Part shown: one piece after another, positions 1-9,045 of the stretch | Layout of the letters: the number at the start of each line of letters is the position of its first letter | Position numbering within the stretch: the stretch's first letter is position 1 | Assembly: GCA_021372535.1 (NCBI GenBank) | Contig: JAJFUH010000063.1 | Coordinates: 1-57,698, forward strand | DNA length: 57,698 bases | From: a bacterium | GTDB taxonomy: Bacteria; Latescibacterota; Latescibacteria; Latescibacterales; Latescibacteraceae | Direction: 5' to 3' | The notes under the pieces: model-generated | What the model was told of the DNA's origin: nothing | Database searches by the model: none | What the model saw: the letters and a program-made list of their open reading frames with translations, nothing else | Position numbers and translations under genes: made by a program

Positions 1-1426
1 CTTCGGCGACTGTCTTCCTCTCTTCGGGTGTGAGCCGGTCATAGAGGAGGTCGTAGCCGAGCGCAAGGTCGGTGAGCATGATACCGGTTATGTAGTAGGA
101 ATGCTTGCCCTGGTTGAGAATATGAGGCGGGACGTACGAGGGCCATTCAGCCATCTTGAGGAGCGCCCCGCGCGCTGCATCCCCTGCCCCGGCGTCTCCG
201 GAGAGGGCGTAAACGAGGGCGTTCTCGCGTATGTAGTCCTGCGGCTCCCGTATCTCTCTGCCGTAATCGCCGAAAACGGGCAGCCAGTGGATGTCGTTGA
301 GGGCGTCGAATTTATAAGCAAAATCGTCGACCGTATGTTCGGCACGAGCGCGGTCGGCGCGGCTCCTGATCGCCTCCCAGACCGTTTTCCCGCGGCCTGA
401 CGACATCTTTCCCCTGATGGCGCTCATATCCTCATGGGAATAGTACAGGCGCGGGTGGTCATCAGGGGCGTCCTTACGTCTGACAAGGAACACAAGGCTC
501 GTGGAAAACGTCCCGCCGTTTTTATCGGCCAATGAAACGGTTGCCCGCCAGAAACCGGGGCCTGTTCCGCTCTTTTCATCGAGCGGAATGGTGACCGACC
601 ACTGTCCGCCGGAAGTACGCTTCATGGAAAACTGCCGCTCATCGCCGCCGGTGAGGGCGCGCACAAGCCGGACCTGCACCTTGCCTGTTTCGACAGGGGC
701 TGTACCGGAAATGGTGACCGTTCCGCCCGCAGTGAAGTGGGTGCCGGCGATATGATCTTTCCACTCATCGAGCTTGTGAACCTTCGGGGCTGTGAAGACA
801 AAGGGGCGTTCCCGCTTTCCGGTGAGCTTAACATCGTCGAGGCCGAAACGGAGGAGCGTTTCCGGGTCGGCGTTCGGACAGACCGCCATGAAAGCGATCC
901 CGTCGACCTTTTTGCACACTCCCGCGGGAAGAATGTCCGCCAGACGGACCGTACAGTCCTTCCACACCTGGATTTCATCGAACGGCACCAGACGCTCCTT
1001 CATGACACCGTTGCCGAAACCGAACCGCACCATGACGCCTTTCGTTCCACGGTAGCTCTTGACGAAGGCGCGGAATGTCAGCACGCTCGAAGAATCCACG
1101 TACATATCGAGGAGCTTACGGGCGCCGAACTCGTAATCGATGTCGTAATCAGGGGTGATTTCACGCCAGAGAGCACGGTTTTTCACATTCTTTTCGCTGA
1201 GAAGCGGCAGAACATGAATGCTCGGGTCGTATGCCGTATCCTGGGACGGCGGGTAGCTTGCCCAGGGGCCGACTGCGCCGCTCTCGAAGTCCTCGGTATA
1301 AATACAGTCCTCAAGGACCGGCGCGCCATACGCAGCGCTGATTTCGGCGCCATCACCGGAACCGGTGAACGAAACCGGAGATGCAATCAAAAACGCTATA
1401 CAGAGACAAAAAAGGGCAACTCTCAT
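1..1426 (-). CDS. Heparinase II/III or alginate-lyase-like secreted protein (C-terminus off the left edge)
   Basis: The frame is open from an ATG at 1426 to the left edge, so about 475 N-terminal residues are present and the C-terminus is missing. AGAAAGGA lies eight bases upstream of the ATG as ribosome binding site. A hydrophobic signal peptide (about residues 1-20) is followed by a jelly-roll-like region (about 35-200) containing 'EDFESGAVGPW' and 'FGLDDVKLTG', as in carbohydrate-binding modules. The start of an alpha/alpha toroid follows, with 'HPRLYYSHEDMSAIR' (about 335) and 'GYDLLYDRLTPEERK' near the edge. These are typical of heparinase II/III and alginate-lyase families, which cleave uronic-acid polysaccharides by beta-elimination in the periplasm or outside the cell. 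The catalytic beta-sandwich is not in the window, so the substrate cannot be judged. It shares its general plan with the two other heparinase-like genes in this window. Confidence 0.75.
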   Translation of the reverse strand, partial: MRVALFCLCIAFLIASPVSFTGSGDGAEISAAYGAPVLEDCIYTEDFESGAVGPWASYPPSQDTAYDPSIHVLPLLSEKNVKNRALWREITPDYDIDYEFGARKLLDMYVDSSSVLTFRAFVKSYRGTKGVMVRFGFGNGVMKERLVPFDEIQVWKDCTVRLADILPAGVCKKVDGIAFMAVCPNADPETLLRFGLDDVKLTGKRERPFVFTAPKVHKLDEWKDHIAGTHFTAGGTVTISGTAPVETGKVQVRLVRALTGGDERQFSMKRTSGGQWSVTIPLDEKSGTGPGFWRATVSLADKNGGTFSTSLVFLVRRKDAPDDHPRLYYSHEDMSAIRGKMSSGRGKTVWEAIRSRADRARAEHTVDDFAYKFDALNDIHWLPVFGDYGREIREPQDYIRENALVYALSGDAGAGDAARGALLKMAEWPSYVPPHILNQGKHSYYITGIMLTDLALGYDLLYDRLTPEERKTVAE

Positions 1427-1642
1427 AATTTTTCCTTTCTATGGTCAACGATAAATCCGGCATATGTGGTATGATTTGTGACAAGAGAAGCATATAGTAT
1501 AATACACAACCGATACCTGCATACAAATCAAAAATATATAAATGGCGGCGCCCCATTTCATCCTTGATTTTACCCGCTAAAAGCGTATTTTACGGTAAAT
1601 CCGGGTTTTATCTCTGTAAACCTCTTACTTTCATATTTCATC

Positions 1643-3307
1643 ATGACACAACCGGTATTCAGAAAGGACAACGCTTTTTTTTCAGTTCTGCTTGTCCTGT
1701 TTTCTCTCTACGCGGCCATTTTCATTTCCAGAACAAGCTTCGTTATCGACGGCGAACGGTATTTTTCACTGTTCGACGATGCCATGGTCTCCATGCGATA
1801 TGCCCGGAATCTTGCCGGGGGACACGGTCTCGTCATGAATCCCGGGGAGCGTGTCGAGGGAATAACCAACCCCCTCTGGACACTCTACATGGCCGCCGTT
1901 CACCTGCTCCCCGTTCCGCAGCCGAAAATTTCTCTCGTTATTCAGATTACCGCGGCGTTCTGTCTTGTTCTCAACCTCTTTTTTGTCCGCAGCCTCGCGC
2001 TCCTGATTTCGGGAAACAGGCCGCCCGTTGCCATTGCGGCGGTTTTCCTCACCGCCTTTTATCTTCCTCTCATAAACTGGAGCCTTCAGGGTATGGAAGT
2101 GTGTCTCCTGACTCCGCTTCTGAGCTGCATCACGGTGCGGGTGCTCCGCGCGCTCCGCGAAAACAGGGTTCCGGTCGAAACATACATACTGCTCGGCATC
2201 GGAACGCTCATCCGTATCGACATGGCGGTGCCGCTCTGCGGCGTATGGCTGTTCCTGCTCGCGTTCGGGGGAAAAGATCGCAGGAAACGTAATCTCCTGT
2301 GGGGGGTTATCGTGCTTTTCATCTTCCTCGGCGGCCAGACCCTTTTCCGTGTACTCTATTATGGCGATCCGCTGCCGAACACGTACTATCTCAAGATGAC
2401 CGGTTACCCGCTCTTCCTGAGAATCGCGCGGGGAGTGACAGTCTGGTGGGCTTTTATATGGAACATGAACCTGCTCCTCGTCCTTGTGCCGGTCGCGGCG
2501 CTCGTGCTGTCCGGTGACCGCCGGACCTGGCTTCCCGGGCTCCTCATAGCGCTCCAGATGCTCTACAGCATGTATGTAGGCGGCGATGCCTGGGAGGACT
2601 GGAAGGGAAGCAACCGCTATATTTCGATAATCATGCCCCAGTTTTTTATCCTGTTCATGTGGGGACTTTTTCTCATAAAAGAACGTCTCGGTACGCTCGT
2701 TACAGGACATCTGTCTTCTCGTGAAAAAAAGGGCGGTAAAAGTCCTGAGCTCTCAAAAAACCGCGAAGGGGCATATCGAGGAATACTGAGCTTCCTTTTC
2801 TTCGCAATCGTCATTCTCGCGTTTGTCAGGTTCAACAGCAATTCCGGCTCGCTTACCCTGAAGGGGATGGCTTTCATCGTTCCCCCACCCCACGTCGAGA
2901 ACAACAAAACCATGGTCGAACGGGCGCTCGTGATAAAACAGATTACCACTCCCGATGCCCGGATCGCGGTGACATGGGCCGGTGCAATCCCCTATTTTTC
3001 CGAACGGTACACCGTGGACATCCTCGGAAAGACCGACCGGACAGTGGCGCACATGAAGATGCGTACCCCTTCCGGGCCGGGGAAATACACGTATTTTCTT
3101 CCGGGTCATCTCAAATACGATTACGCTTACTCGATCGGCAGGCAGGAGCCGGACGCCGTCCTCCAGTTCTGGGGGGACCTGCATGAAGCCGACCCGTACA
3201 TCGCCGGGAAATATGTCAGGCTCGATGTCGGCAGTCTGTGGTTTTATATCCGCGCCGGCTCGAAAAGCATACGATGGGAGTTATTTGGAACAGGCGATCC
3301 TCAATAA
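1643..3307 (+). CDS. GT-C superfamily polytopic membrane glycosyltransferase (AftB-like N-terminal motif)
   Basis: A 554-residue integral membrane protein with about ten hydrophobic segments. The first periplasmic loop contains 'LFDDAMVSMRYARNLAGG' (residues 43-60) followed by 'NPGERVEGITNPLW'. This acidic-pair loop is seen in bacterial GT-C enzymes related to arabinofuranosyltransferase AftB, and the DD at 45-46 is the likely catalytic or metal-binding site. Such enzymes use polyprenyl-phosphate sugars and act on the outer face of the inner membrane. The C-terminal roughly 150 residues form a soluble periplasmic domain. The gene stands alone between a divergent lyase gene and an HD-GYP gene. 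No strong Shine-Dalgarno precedes the ATG, so the start is uncertain by some residues. The sugar and acceptor cannot be read from the sequence. Confidence 0.7.
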   Translation: MTQPVFRKDNAFFSVLLVLFSLYAAIFISRTSFVIDGERYFSLFDDAMVSMRYARNLAGGHGLVMNPGERVEGITNPLWTLYMAAVHLLPVPQPKISLVIQITAAFCLVLNLFFVRSLALLISGNRPPVAIAAVFLTAFYLPLINWSLQGMEVCLLTPLLSCITVRVLRALRENRVPVETYILLGIGTLIRIDMAVPLCGVWLFLLAFGGKDRRKRNLLWGVIVLFIFLGGQTLFRVLYYGDPLPNTYYLKMTGYPLFLRIARGVTVWWAFIWNMNLLLVLVPVAALVLSGDRRTWLPGLLIALQMLYSMYVGGDAWEDWKGSNRYISIIMPQFFILFMWGLFLIKERLGTLVTGHLSSREKKGGKSPELSKNREGAYRGILSFLFFAIVILAFVRFNSNSGSLTLKGMAFIVPPPHVENNKTMVERALVIKQITTPDARIAVTWAGAIPYFSERYTVDILGKTDRTVAHMKMRTPSGPGKYTYFLPGHLKYDYAYSIGRQEPDAVLQFWGDLHEADPYIAGKYVRLDVGSLWFYIRAGSKSIRWELFGTGDPQ

Positions 3308-3545
3308 AGCCTGAATATGGAAGAAGTTAAAATAAGTCTTGACTTACTGTACATATGCATAATATCATATAACGCCGGTTGATGTATCATGTTTTTCATG
3401 ACAGCGGCTGGTTCTGATAATATGAATTTATTTTCTATCCGGGAATTGACAGACCTGCCGTTGCCGCTCTTTAAGTGGAACCGTGATTCTGATCGGTTCG
3501 GCAGTTCGGCAGTATCGGATACAACGGATTATTCCATGGTAATAT

Positions 3546-4514
3546 ATGGCTGATCGTTCGGCGCTCAAGTTTATCCCCATTTCGATTCAAACGATTAAAA
3601 ACGACTCCATAAAATCGTTTGATCTTTTCATTAAAACTAAAACCGGCAGGTTGGTTCTCTACAGCTCCCGTGAGGAATTATTTACCCAGGAGGTTCATGA
3701 CACCCTCCTCGCAAACGGCATTTCGGTTCTTTATATCAATGAAAAGGATAAAGATGCATACAACGCATATCTTGCGGAAAATCTCGCGGGTATCCTCAGC
3801 GATCCTGAATATTCAAACAGCGATAAAGCCGAATTCGCTTACCTTTCCATATCGAATATAGCGCGGGCGTTGTTTGAAAAACCTTCCGAACAGCTGATCA
3901 CCTCTTATAAGATGGCTATCGCGGCGACCATGGATTTTGTTCTGAGCGAGAATGATGCTGTAAGCAATCTCATTCAATTGACCGAATTTGACCAATCCAC
4001 ATACAATCACTCCATCAACGTCGGTATTTTTGCCACCGGTCTTTCAAAGGCAATTTTCTCCGGCGATCCCGACCTGAACATGGCTGAAATTGCAGCCGGA
4101 TTTTTCCTTCATGATATCGGAAAATGTGAAATTCCCCTCACTATACTGAGAAAACCGGGCCGCCTCACCCACGCCGAATGGAACATCATTAAAACACATC
4201 CTGTCAAAGGGCACGAAATCCTCACAAAATTCAACCACATTACACCCGAATCACGGCTCATCGTTCTCCAGCATCACGAGCGCAATGACGGGAAAGGATA
4301 CCCCCGCGGTCTCAAGGGGGAGATGATTCACGTCTACAGTAAAATATGCAGTATCGCCGATGTATTTGAAGCCCTCGTCGCCGAACGTCCCTACAAAAAA
4401 CAGCTCTCGTTTTATTATGCACTCAATACCATGAAAAGCGAGATGAAAAACGAATTCGATCCCGAATTTTTCAAACAATTCGTTCTGCTCTTCAGCGAAT
4501 CCAGATACTCATAA
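3546..4514 (+). CDS. HD-GYP domain protein, putative cyclic-di-GMP phosphodiesterase
   Basis: A 322-residue soluble protein. The C-terminal half is an HD-GYP domain: H155 in 'TYNHSINVG', the HD pair at 189-190 in 'FFLHDIGKCEIP', 'HHERNDGKGYP' at 243-253 and 'SIADVFEALVAERPYK' at 269-283. These are the metal ligands and the GYP signature of the family, which hydrolyses cyclic-di-GMP. The N-terminal part (about 10-140) has no REC aspartate and no membrane segment. It resembles the small N-terminal domain often found in stand-alone HD-GYP proteins. The GYP reads G-K-G-Y-P, which is intact. The gene is monocistronic and convergent with the decayed antitoxin fragment downstream. The preceding 238 bases show no clear operator. 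Confidence 0.85.
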   Translation: MADRSALKFIPISIQTIKNDSIKSFDLFIKTKTGRLVLYSSREELFTQEVHDTLLANGISVLYINEKDKDAYNAYLAENLAGILSDPEYSNSDKAEFAYLSISNIARALFEKPSEQLITSYKMAIAATMDFVLSENDAVSNLIQLTEFDQSTYNHSINVGIFATGLSKAIFSGDPDLNMAEIAAGFFLHDIGKCEIPLTILRKPGRLTHAEWNIIKTHPVKGHEILTKFNHITPESRLIVLQHHERNDGKGYPRGLKGEMIHVYSKICSIADVFEALVAERPYKKQLSFYYALNTMKSEMKNEFDPEFFKQFVLLFSESRYS

Positions 4515-4546
4515 CAAAACTTGTTTTATATACGTTAAGAGGGCGG

Positions 4547-4837
4547 TTAAAAAATGGTAACATCTTGCTCGCCCCGATCCCGGCAGAATTCGAGATAATC
4601 GTCTATGGAATCACGAAAAGCTGTCTCGATTTCCTCGACCGTTGTCCCCTGAAACGTGATGACATCACGGGTGTCGACTACTTCGCCATGGAAAAGTTTT
4701 GCTTCATCATCATACTCGACATGGCCCGTATATCCCTTATAAGTCACCATGATGAATTTTCGATTTGCATTATCTATTGAATCTATCTGAATTACTTCAC
4801 AAACCGGTTTGAATCCGTACCTCTCAGAGAATCTCAT
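4547..4837 (-). pseudogene. Chimeric remnant: AbiJ-like N-terminus joined to a truncated HicB antitoxin
   Basis: A 96-codon frame made of two unrelated pieces. Residues 30-85 ('MVTYKGYTGHVEYDDEAK' then 'FHGEVVDTRDVITFQGTT' and 'DYLEFCRDRGE') match the HicB antitoxin N-terminal domain, a partial RNase H fold. The frame stops straight after, where HicB proteins usually continue into a DNA-binding tail. Residues 1-27 ('MRFSERYGFKPVCEVIQIDS') look like the start of an AbiJ N-terminal-domain protein, not HicB. No HicA toxin frame lies within the 250 bases upstream, which hold an intergenic repeat instead. If HicB itself were expressed, its natural start would be the ATG at 4750. Best read as a scar of lost defence or toxin-antitoxin genes. 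The HicB part is clear; the AbiJ assignment is from motif memory and less sure. Confidence 0.6.
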
Positions 4838-5088
4838 AATTGAATTTTCACTCGCTTTCTACCCTCACAACTCGATCCCCCTCTCCAACGCTTTGCGCGG
4901 GTGAGGGGAGAATTCAATCCGGACGTGGGAACTGCCCCTTGCTTTTTATCATAGCAGGAAATCAAAGGGTGAGGGAACACAATTTGATGTCTATTTGTGC
5001 CTTTATGTCTTTGTGGTGAAATATTCCCATGAATAATCCGGGATTCAATCATGGAAATCATTCAATCAGTTTAATCAGCGGTTTACCC
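4838..5088. repeat. Intergenic interspersed repeats (hairpin type and 'CTTTGTGG' type)
   Basis: This gap holds a hairpin-prone block at about 4860-4975 (CCCCTCTCC...GCGCGGGTGAGGGG...AAAGGGTGAGGG). A diverged copy stands at about 56796-56912. Next to it is a second block at about 5004-5060 (TTTATGTCTTTGTGG, then ATGAATAATCCGGGATTCAATC), repeated at about 54838-54900. No convincing gene is seen. Confidence 0.6.
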
Positions 5089-6246
5089 CTACCTCGCCCT
5101 CCAGTGCGTCCCCATGAGGCAGGTCTTCTCCCCTGCCCTGTCGATCTGGTAATAGACCGTGAAAATGGAGCCGTCCCCCAGCTCGGTCGATGCCGGATAC
5201 CCGAGGTCGCCGTTCGGCGCTCCCGTAAGCTCGATGATATGGTCGATATCCCATGTCTTTCCGCCGTCACGGGATATGCAGGCACGCTCCCCGAAGGGTT
5301 CCTTCCGGTATCCGTACACGACGACGAGCCTGCCGTCACGAAGCTGTATGAGGTGCGGCGGAAGACCCCAGATACCAGTCGATTCGGGCGTCGACCATGT
5401 CCTGCCGCCGTCCTTCGACACGCTCTGGCGCATGATCCAGTCGTCACGGTTTTGCGGCTGGTACCGTATCATGGCAAGGATAGTACCGTCCCCGTTTTCG
5501 ACAGCGTGCAGCTCGTGGCAGTGATCGATGCTTCCTCCGGGAGGAAGAGGGATGGTGCCGATCTTTGTCCATGACACCCCGTCATCACGTGATTCTATCA
5601 CATCGAGCGCTTCCGGCTTTGCCCAGAGCGTCTTGCCGACATAGAGAATACGGCCGTCCCGGAGCTGTATGGGCCCATGGGGAGAGTTGACCGCCACCCG
5701 TATGGGATCGCCCCATGTCGCGCCGCCGTCCTCCGAGCGCCTCACCCAGCAGCCGAGCCACTGCTTCCGGATTTCCGGGCTGAGCTTTTCGGCGTGACGT
5801 TTCCAGCTTTCGATGACCGATGCGGGATAGTGCTTTTTATAGGCTGAATCGTCGAACGCAAGCGAGGTGAACCACGATACGAGGATCGTTCCCTTCGCCG
5901 TCACGATGACACCGGCGTCACGGTCGTCGAGGGGAGTATTGTTGACCGTAACCGGCGCCGACCACGTTTCCCCGCCGTCGGCGCTGCGAACCATCTCTGT
6001 CTTGCCCCAGGGACATACATGTTCGTCACGGTCTCCGGAAAATACGGCGACGAGATCCCCGTTCTTCGTCCGTGCGACCGACGGCCAGCCGATGTAACGC
6101 CCCGGCTCCTTACAGACAACCGCGGTCGAGAGGATTTCGGCGTCCGGCTGCTGTGCTCCTGCGGTTGCCGTAAATCCCGGTAAAATCACGGCTGCGGCTG
6201 CAATACATACCGCCGCAATCGATGTAATCCTGAAGAATTTTCTCAA
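5089..6246 (-). CDS. Secreted sialidase-like BNR-repeat protein (exo-alpha-sialidase family)
   Basis: A 385-residue protein with a signal peptide (about 1-31, ending 'TATAGAQQ'). Five Asp-box/BNR motifs are visible: 'SADGGETW' (88-95), 'SEDGGATW', 'SRDDGVSW', 'SKDGGRTW' and 'SRDGGKTW'. This spacing is that of a six-bladed propeller of the sialidase/neuraminidase superfamily. 'GWPSVARTKNGDLVAVFSG' near the N-terminus resembles the first blade carrying the arginine region. Family members remove terminal sialic acids or related sugars outside the cell, though many bacterial homologues lack proven sialidase activity. The start is a TTG at 6246, chosen because GGAGG lies seven bases upstream. The gene is monocistronic, and no sialic-acid catabolism genes are nearby. 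Confidence 0.75.
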   Translation of the reverse strand: MRKFFRITSIAAVCIAAAAVILPGFTATAGAQQPDAEILSTAVVCKEPGRYIGWPSVARTKNGDLVAVFSGDRDEHVCPWGKTEMVRSADGGETWSAPVTVNNTPLDDRDAGVIVTAKGTILVSWFTSLAFDDSAYKKHYPASVIESWKRHAEKLSPEIRKQWLGCWVRRSEDGGATWGDPIRVAVNSPHGPIQLRDGRILYVGKTLWAKPEALDVIESRDDGVSWTKIGTIPLPPGGSIDHCHELHAVENGDGTILAMIRYQPQNRDDWIMRQSVSKDGGRTWSTPESTGIWGLPPHLIQLRDGRLVVVYGYRKEPFGERACISRDGGKTWDIDHIIELTGAPNGDLGYPASTELGDGSIFTVYYQIDRAGEKTCLMGTHWRAR

Positions 6247-6293
6247 CCTATCCCCTCCTCTTTCTTATAGCAGGGGCAATTCATAAATTACCC

Positions 6294-6890
6294 CTACTCA
6301 AAAACGCTGTCATCACGGAAAGGACCGCCCCAAACCATCAGACTCGGCATCTGCCGGTATACCTGCTCGCCGCCCTTGAAACGGACAAAAATCAACATTC
6401 CGTTCTCTATCAGGTGCTTTATGTTCTGTTCAATGCACTCTCTGCAGTCGGTGAACCCGACAAGGAAACTGCTGTGATTGCACTGCACCTGGCAGCGGGC
6501 GCAGTCGGCAATGGATTTGAATGTTCCCACATCGATTTCAACCCATCGCCTGGCCTGTTCATAGGGAAGTTTGAGGCCGGTCTTTTCAACAGCTTCCTTG
6601 AGGTCTTCCGGCGATACTCCAAGAAGTTCCGCAATATCACGGTAATCGATTTCACGGATGAAATCACGAATGAACGCTTTCCGTATATCGTCGAATATTC
6701 CCAGGGGATCGTCTGTTTCCTTGACGGCTGGCCGTTTTGCTTTTGTTTCGGGGTTACGGCTCAGACGCCTCAGTTTATCGGATATGGATTTCACCGATAC
6801 TCCAAAATGTTCCGCTATTTCAGACCGGCTTAGTTTATCGATGTTCTCGACCAGAAAAGCCTCATCTTCATCTGTCCAGTGTTTGGGCAT
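6294..6890 (-). CDS. Putative DNA-binding protein with two HTH motifs and a five-cysteine cluster
   Basis: 198 residues, not matched to a named family. Residues 5-45 begin 'WTDEDEAFLVENI', like a Myb/SANT or GcrA-type start, followed by an HTH ('EIAEHFGVSVKSISDKLRRL'). A second HTH-like segment follows ('DIAELLGVSPEDLKEAVEKT', about 84-104). A compact cluster, C130-x2-C133-x3-C137 and C149-x2-C152, could bind zinc or an Fe-S cluster. There is no signal peptide. The start is the ATG at 6890, with GGAGG five bases upstream. It lies at the downstream end of the minus-strand accessory block (Rep, ParA, repressor), so it may be a regulator of that element. A role as a redox- or metal-responsive regulator is possible but not shown. 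Confidence 0.5.
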   Translation of the reverse strand: MPKHWTDEDEAFLVENIDKLSRSEIAEHFGVSVKSISDKLRRLSRNPETKAKRPAVKETDDPLGIFDDIRKAFIRDFIREIDYRDIAELLGVSPEDLKEAVEKTGLKLPYEQARRWVEIDVGTFKSIADCARCQVQCNHSSFLVGFTDCRECIEQNIKHLIENGMLIFVRFKGGEQVYRQMPSLMVWGGPFRDDSVFE

Positions 6891-7248
6891 ATGTTCCTCC
6901 GGTTAAATCAAAAAAAATGCATTAATCCCGAAACGGGATTCATGCGTTATGTATGTATCCTGCATGAAAGACACCGTATAAGAATTACCCATGTCTCCCG
7001 TGCAGGGTATTCAGAAAGAGTAAATACTGTTTAAAAAAAGCCTTGTTAAACACACATCATGTTCGGTGATGATTTCAATGATACCCTCTCCTTGTGTTTC
7101 CCCATAGAGGAGATACCTTCGTCGGCAGGCCGTGAAAATAATAACGGGTAACGGAATTAATCATATGTATCAGCCTGCCTGTTATTTTCTGTTTATCCTC
7201 CTTATCCGCGTTATACCGCGGTCGATTGAATACTGTGAATGAATCGTG
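6891..7248. other. Intergenic, no gene seen
   Basis: 358 AT-rich bases between the Cys-cluster regulator and the Rep-like gene. A short perfect hairpin, AATCCCG-AAA-CGGGATT, lies near 6934-6950, upstream of the regulator's start. A GGCAGGC/GCCTGCC pair lies near 7120-7180. No ORF, tRNA or long repeat is evident. Confidence 0.4.
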
Positions 7249-8742
7249 CTAATTTATTTCAACAACGGTATTTTTTTTGCCATGATTACGGTATGCATCC
7301 TGTATATGTGAAAGAAAGTGGTCCACAACCCATGAAACAGAATCCGGCGGAGCACTTATACTGATCCTGTCCCCTTCAACCGCATCGAGCTTGAGCGGTT
7401 CTATAAAGGCCGAAAAGGAGTGCTCGTTCAGTACCGTCTTCAATTCATCCATGACCTGTATCCAGATTTTTATATCTTCATTCGTTACCGTTCGTGAAAC
7501 CTGGTTTTTCTCGAGCTGCTGTTTCTTGTGCATCGCTTCCTGCTTCTCCCTGACAAATTCCTTTTCGCCCGAAATACCCTTCATTTCCTGGATGAGCTCG
7601 TTCATCGCATCGTGAATCGTATATTTGACGAGGGAAAAGCTTTCCGGCCTCGACCGTGAATTTTTAAACGTCCATCGTACGGCATACCTGATGTCATCCG
7701 GGGAAAAACCCGACCGTATCATGTCGAAGAAATCGAAAATCGATTTTCTGTATGCAGCCCGTGAGACAATGCTGAATCCGATTGACTCGTAAAACTCATC
7801 TATAATATCGACAGCGTGAGCGAGAGATGTATCTGTAATGTATTTAGATATGTTTTTAGGGAGTGCACCACCGTTGCCGAGCAGAGTATAAATGTTTGTG
7901 CCTGAATAATATACAGATTGTATAAAAGAATTTTGACCTCCAGAATTCATATCATGTCCATCAAGATTTTTGAGGTCAAGCGGAGAAAAACTGTCACTGT
8001 CGGTATTTTGGACACCAGCAGGAAGACCCTGTTTTCCCTGATACTGTGAGACGTGATTTGAAGAATTTGCAGGAGCAAAACCGCGTACTCTCTTATTTTG
8101 ACTGTCAGTATATTGAGGAGCATTATCTGACATGCCAATTTCAGAAGGCAAAAATATACGATAGACCGTTGCCTTATGATAATCGCTGAATTCTTTTTTT
8201 ATACATCCGGTTGTTTCAAGCTCTTTTATCGCTTTTCTGACTGTCTGAAGCGAAAGATTGCACGATACCTTGAGTTTTGGGAGGCTTTCGGCCGCCCAGT
8301 TACGGTTCCAGCCGAAAGACTGGCGATACAGACGGAGATAGACTGACTGTGCGGACGGAGACAACCGTGCGAAAAGATGATCGGATACATCATTGTCAAG
8401 TTTGCAGAAATTCGAGTGAATATTGATAGTATCGGACAAATCGCTCTGTTTACGGGAAAATACACGTTCGGTTATCTTAGAAACAAAAACAGGAGTTATA
8501 TCGGTTTCACCGGAAGAACTCCCTCCGGTAACGGGCAAGGAAGATTCTGCTGATGCTGTGGGTTTTTCGGCTTCCGGAATGATCTCGTGCTCGATTACAA
8601 CAGAATTATCCTGAGAATCATCGATAAAATCATCGTCGACATCATCGACAATAGTTTTGGGAACATCCCAGGGACGTGCAGGGCGGTTTTTTGCAGTGCT
8701 CGGTTTACGTCTCGCGACATTGATATCGAAATTATCAGGCAT
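7249..8742 (-). CDS. Replication-initiator-like protein: winged helix plus C-terminal DnaA domain I-like module
   Basis: 497 residues. After an acidic, low-complexity N-terminus (1-105) comes a winged-helix region (about 108-200: 'NIHSNFCKLDNDVSDHLF', 'SLQTVRKAIKELETTGC', 'YRIFLPSE'). This style is found in phage and plasmid replication proteins. A Ser/Gln/Asn-rich linker follows, then a helical region (about 300-395). The last 75 residues ('IWIQVMDELKTVL', 'FSAFIEPLKL', 'ISAPPDSVSWVVDHFLSHI') align well with DnaA domain I, the helicase- and partner-binding domain of chromosomal DnaA. The AAA+ and DNA-binding domains of DnaA are absent. I chose the ATG at 8742 because GAGG stands seven bases upstream; an upstream in-frame start exists but lacks an SD. 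It sits directly downstream of a MerR-ParA gene. Replication initiation of an extrachromosomal or integrated replicon is inferred. Confidence 0.65.
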   Translation of the reverse strand: MPDNFDINVARRKPSTAKNRPARPWDVPKTIVDDVDDDFIDDSQDNSVVIEHEIIPEAEKPTASAESSLPVTGGSSSGETDITPVFVSKITERVFSRKQSDLSDTINIHSNFCKLDNDVSDHLFARLSPSAQSVYLRLYRQSFGWNRNWAAESLPKLKVSCNLSLQTVRKAIKELETTGCIKKEFSDYHKATVYRIFLPSEIGMSDNAPQYTDSQNKRVRGFAPANSSNHVSQYQGKQGLPAGVQNTDSDSFSPLDLKNLDGHDMNSGGQNSFIQSVYYSGTNIYTLLGNGGALPKNISKYITDTSLAHAVDIIDEFYESIGFSIVSRAAYRKSIFDFFDMIRSGFSPDDIRYAVRWTFKNSRSRPESFSLVKYTIHDAMNELIQEMKGISGEKEFVREKQEAMHKKQQLEKNQVSRTVTNEDIKIWIQVMDELKTVLNEHSFSAFIEPLKLDAVEGDRISISAPPDSVSWVVDHFLSHIQDAYRNHGKKNTVVEIN

Positions 8743-9045
8743 AGCAGGACCTCGAGATAGAATGCACACAAAAAACGGCATACTTGAAAGAGAACGGCAA
8801 TATATACAATATAAATATTTGCAACCCAAAAACAAAGTAATATAATTTATAACATGATATATAATAGCATACTAAATACTAACACAGTAATCATAACACT
8901 TCAAATATACGATAACAATAATTAACTATCAATATATGCTATAGTATAATCAGCTATTATATATAATACCATGTAATTTATACTGTCTTCATTACTACTA
9001 TAGCACATACGGTATGTCATATATTAACAGTCTAAATAATATCGC
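8743..9045. promoter_or_regulatory. Very AT-rich gap with inverted repeats: candidate origin or rep control region
   Basis: 303 bases, by eye far richer in A and T than the flanks, lying between the parA stop and the rep start. An 11-base inverted repeat, TATATAATAGC (8858-8868) and GCTATTATATA (8953-8963), spans it. A separate near-perfect palindrome, ACATAC-G-GTATGT (9005-9017), lies 28 bases from the parA stop. No ORF with an SD is present. Origin, centromere or operator function is inferred only from position and composition. Confidence 0.35.
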
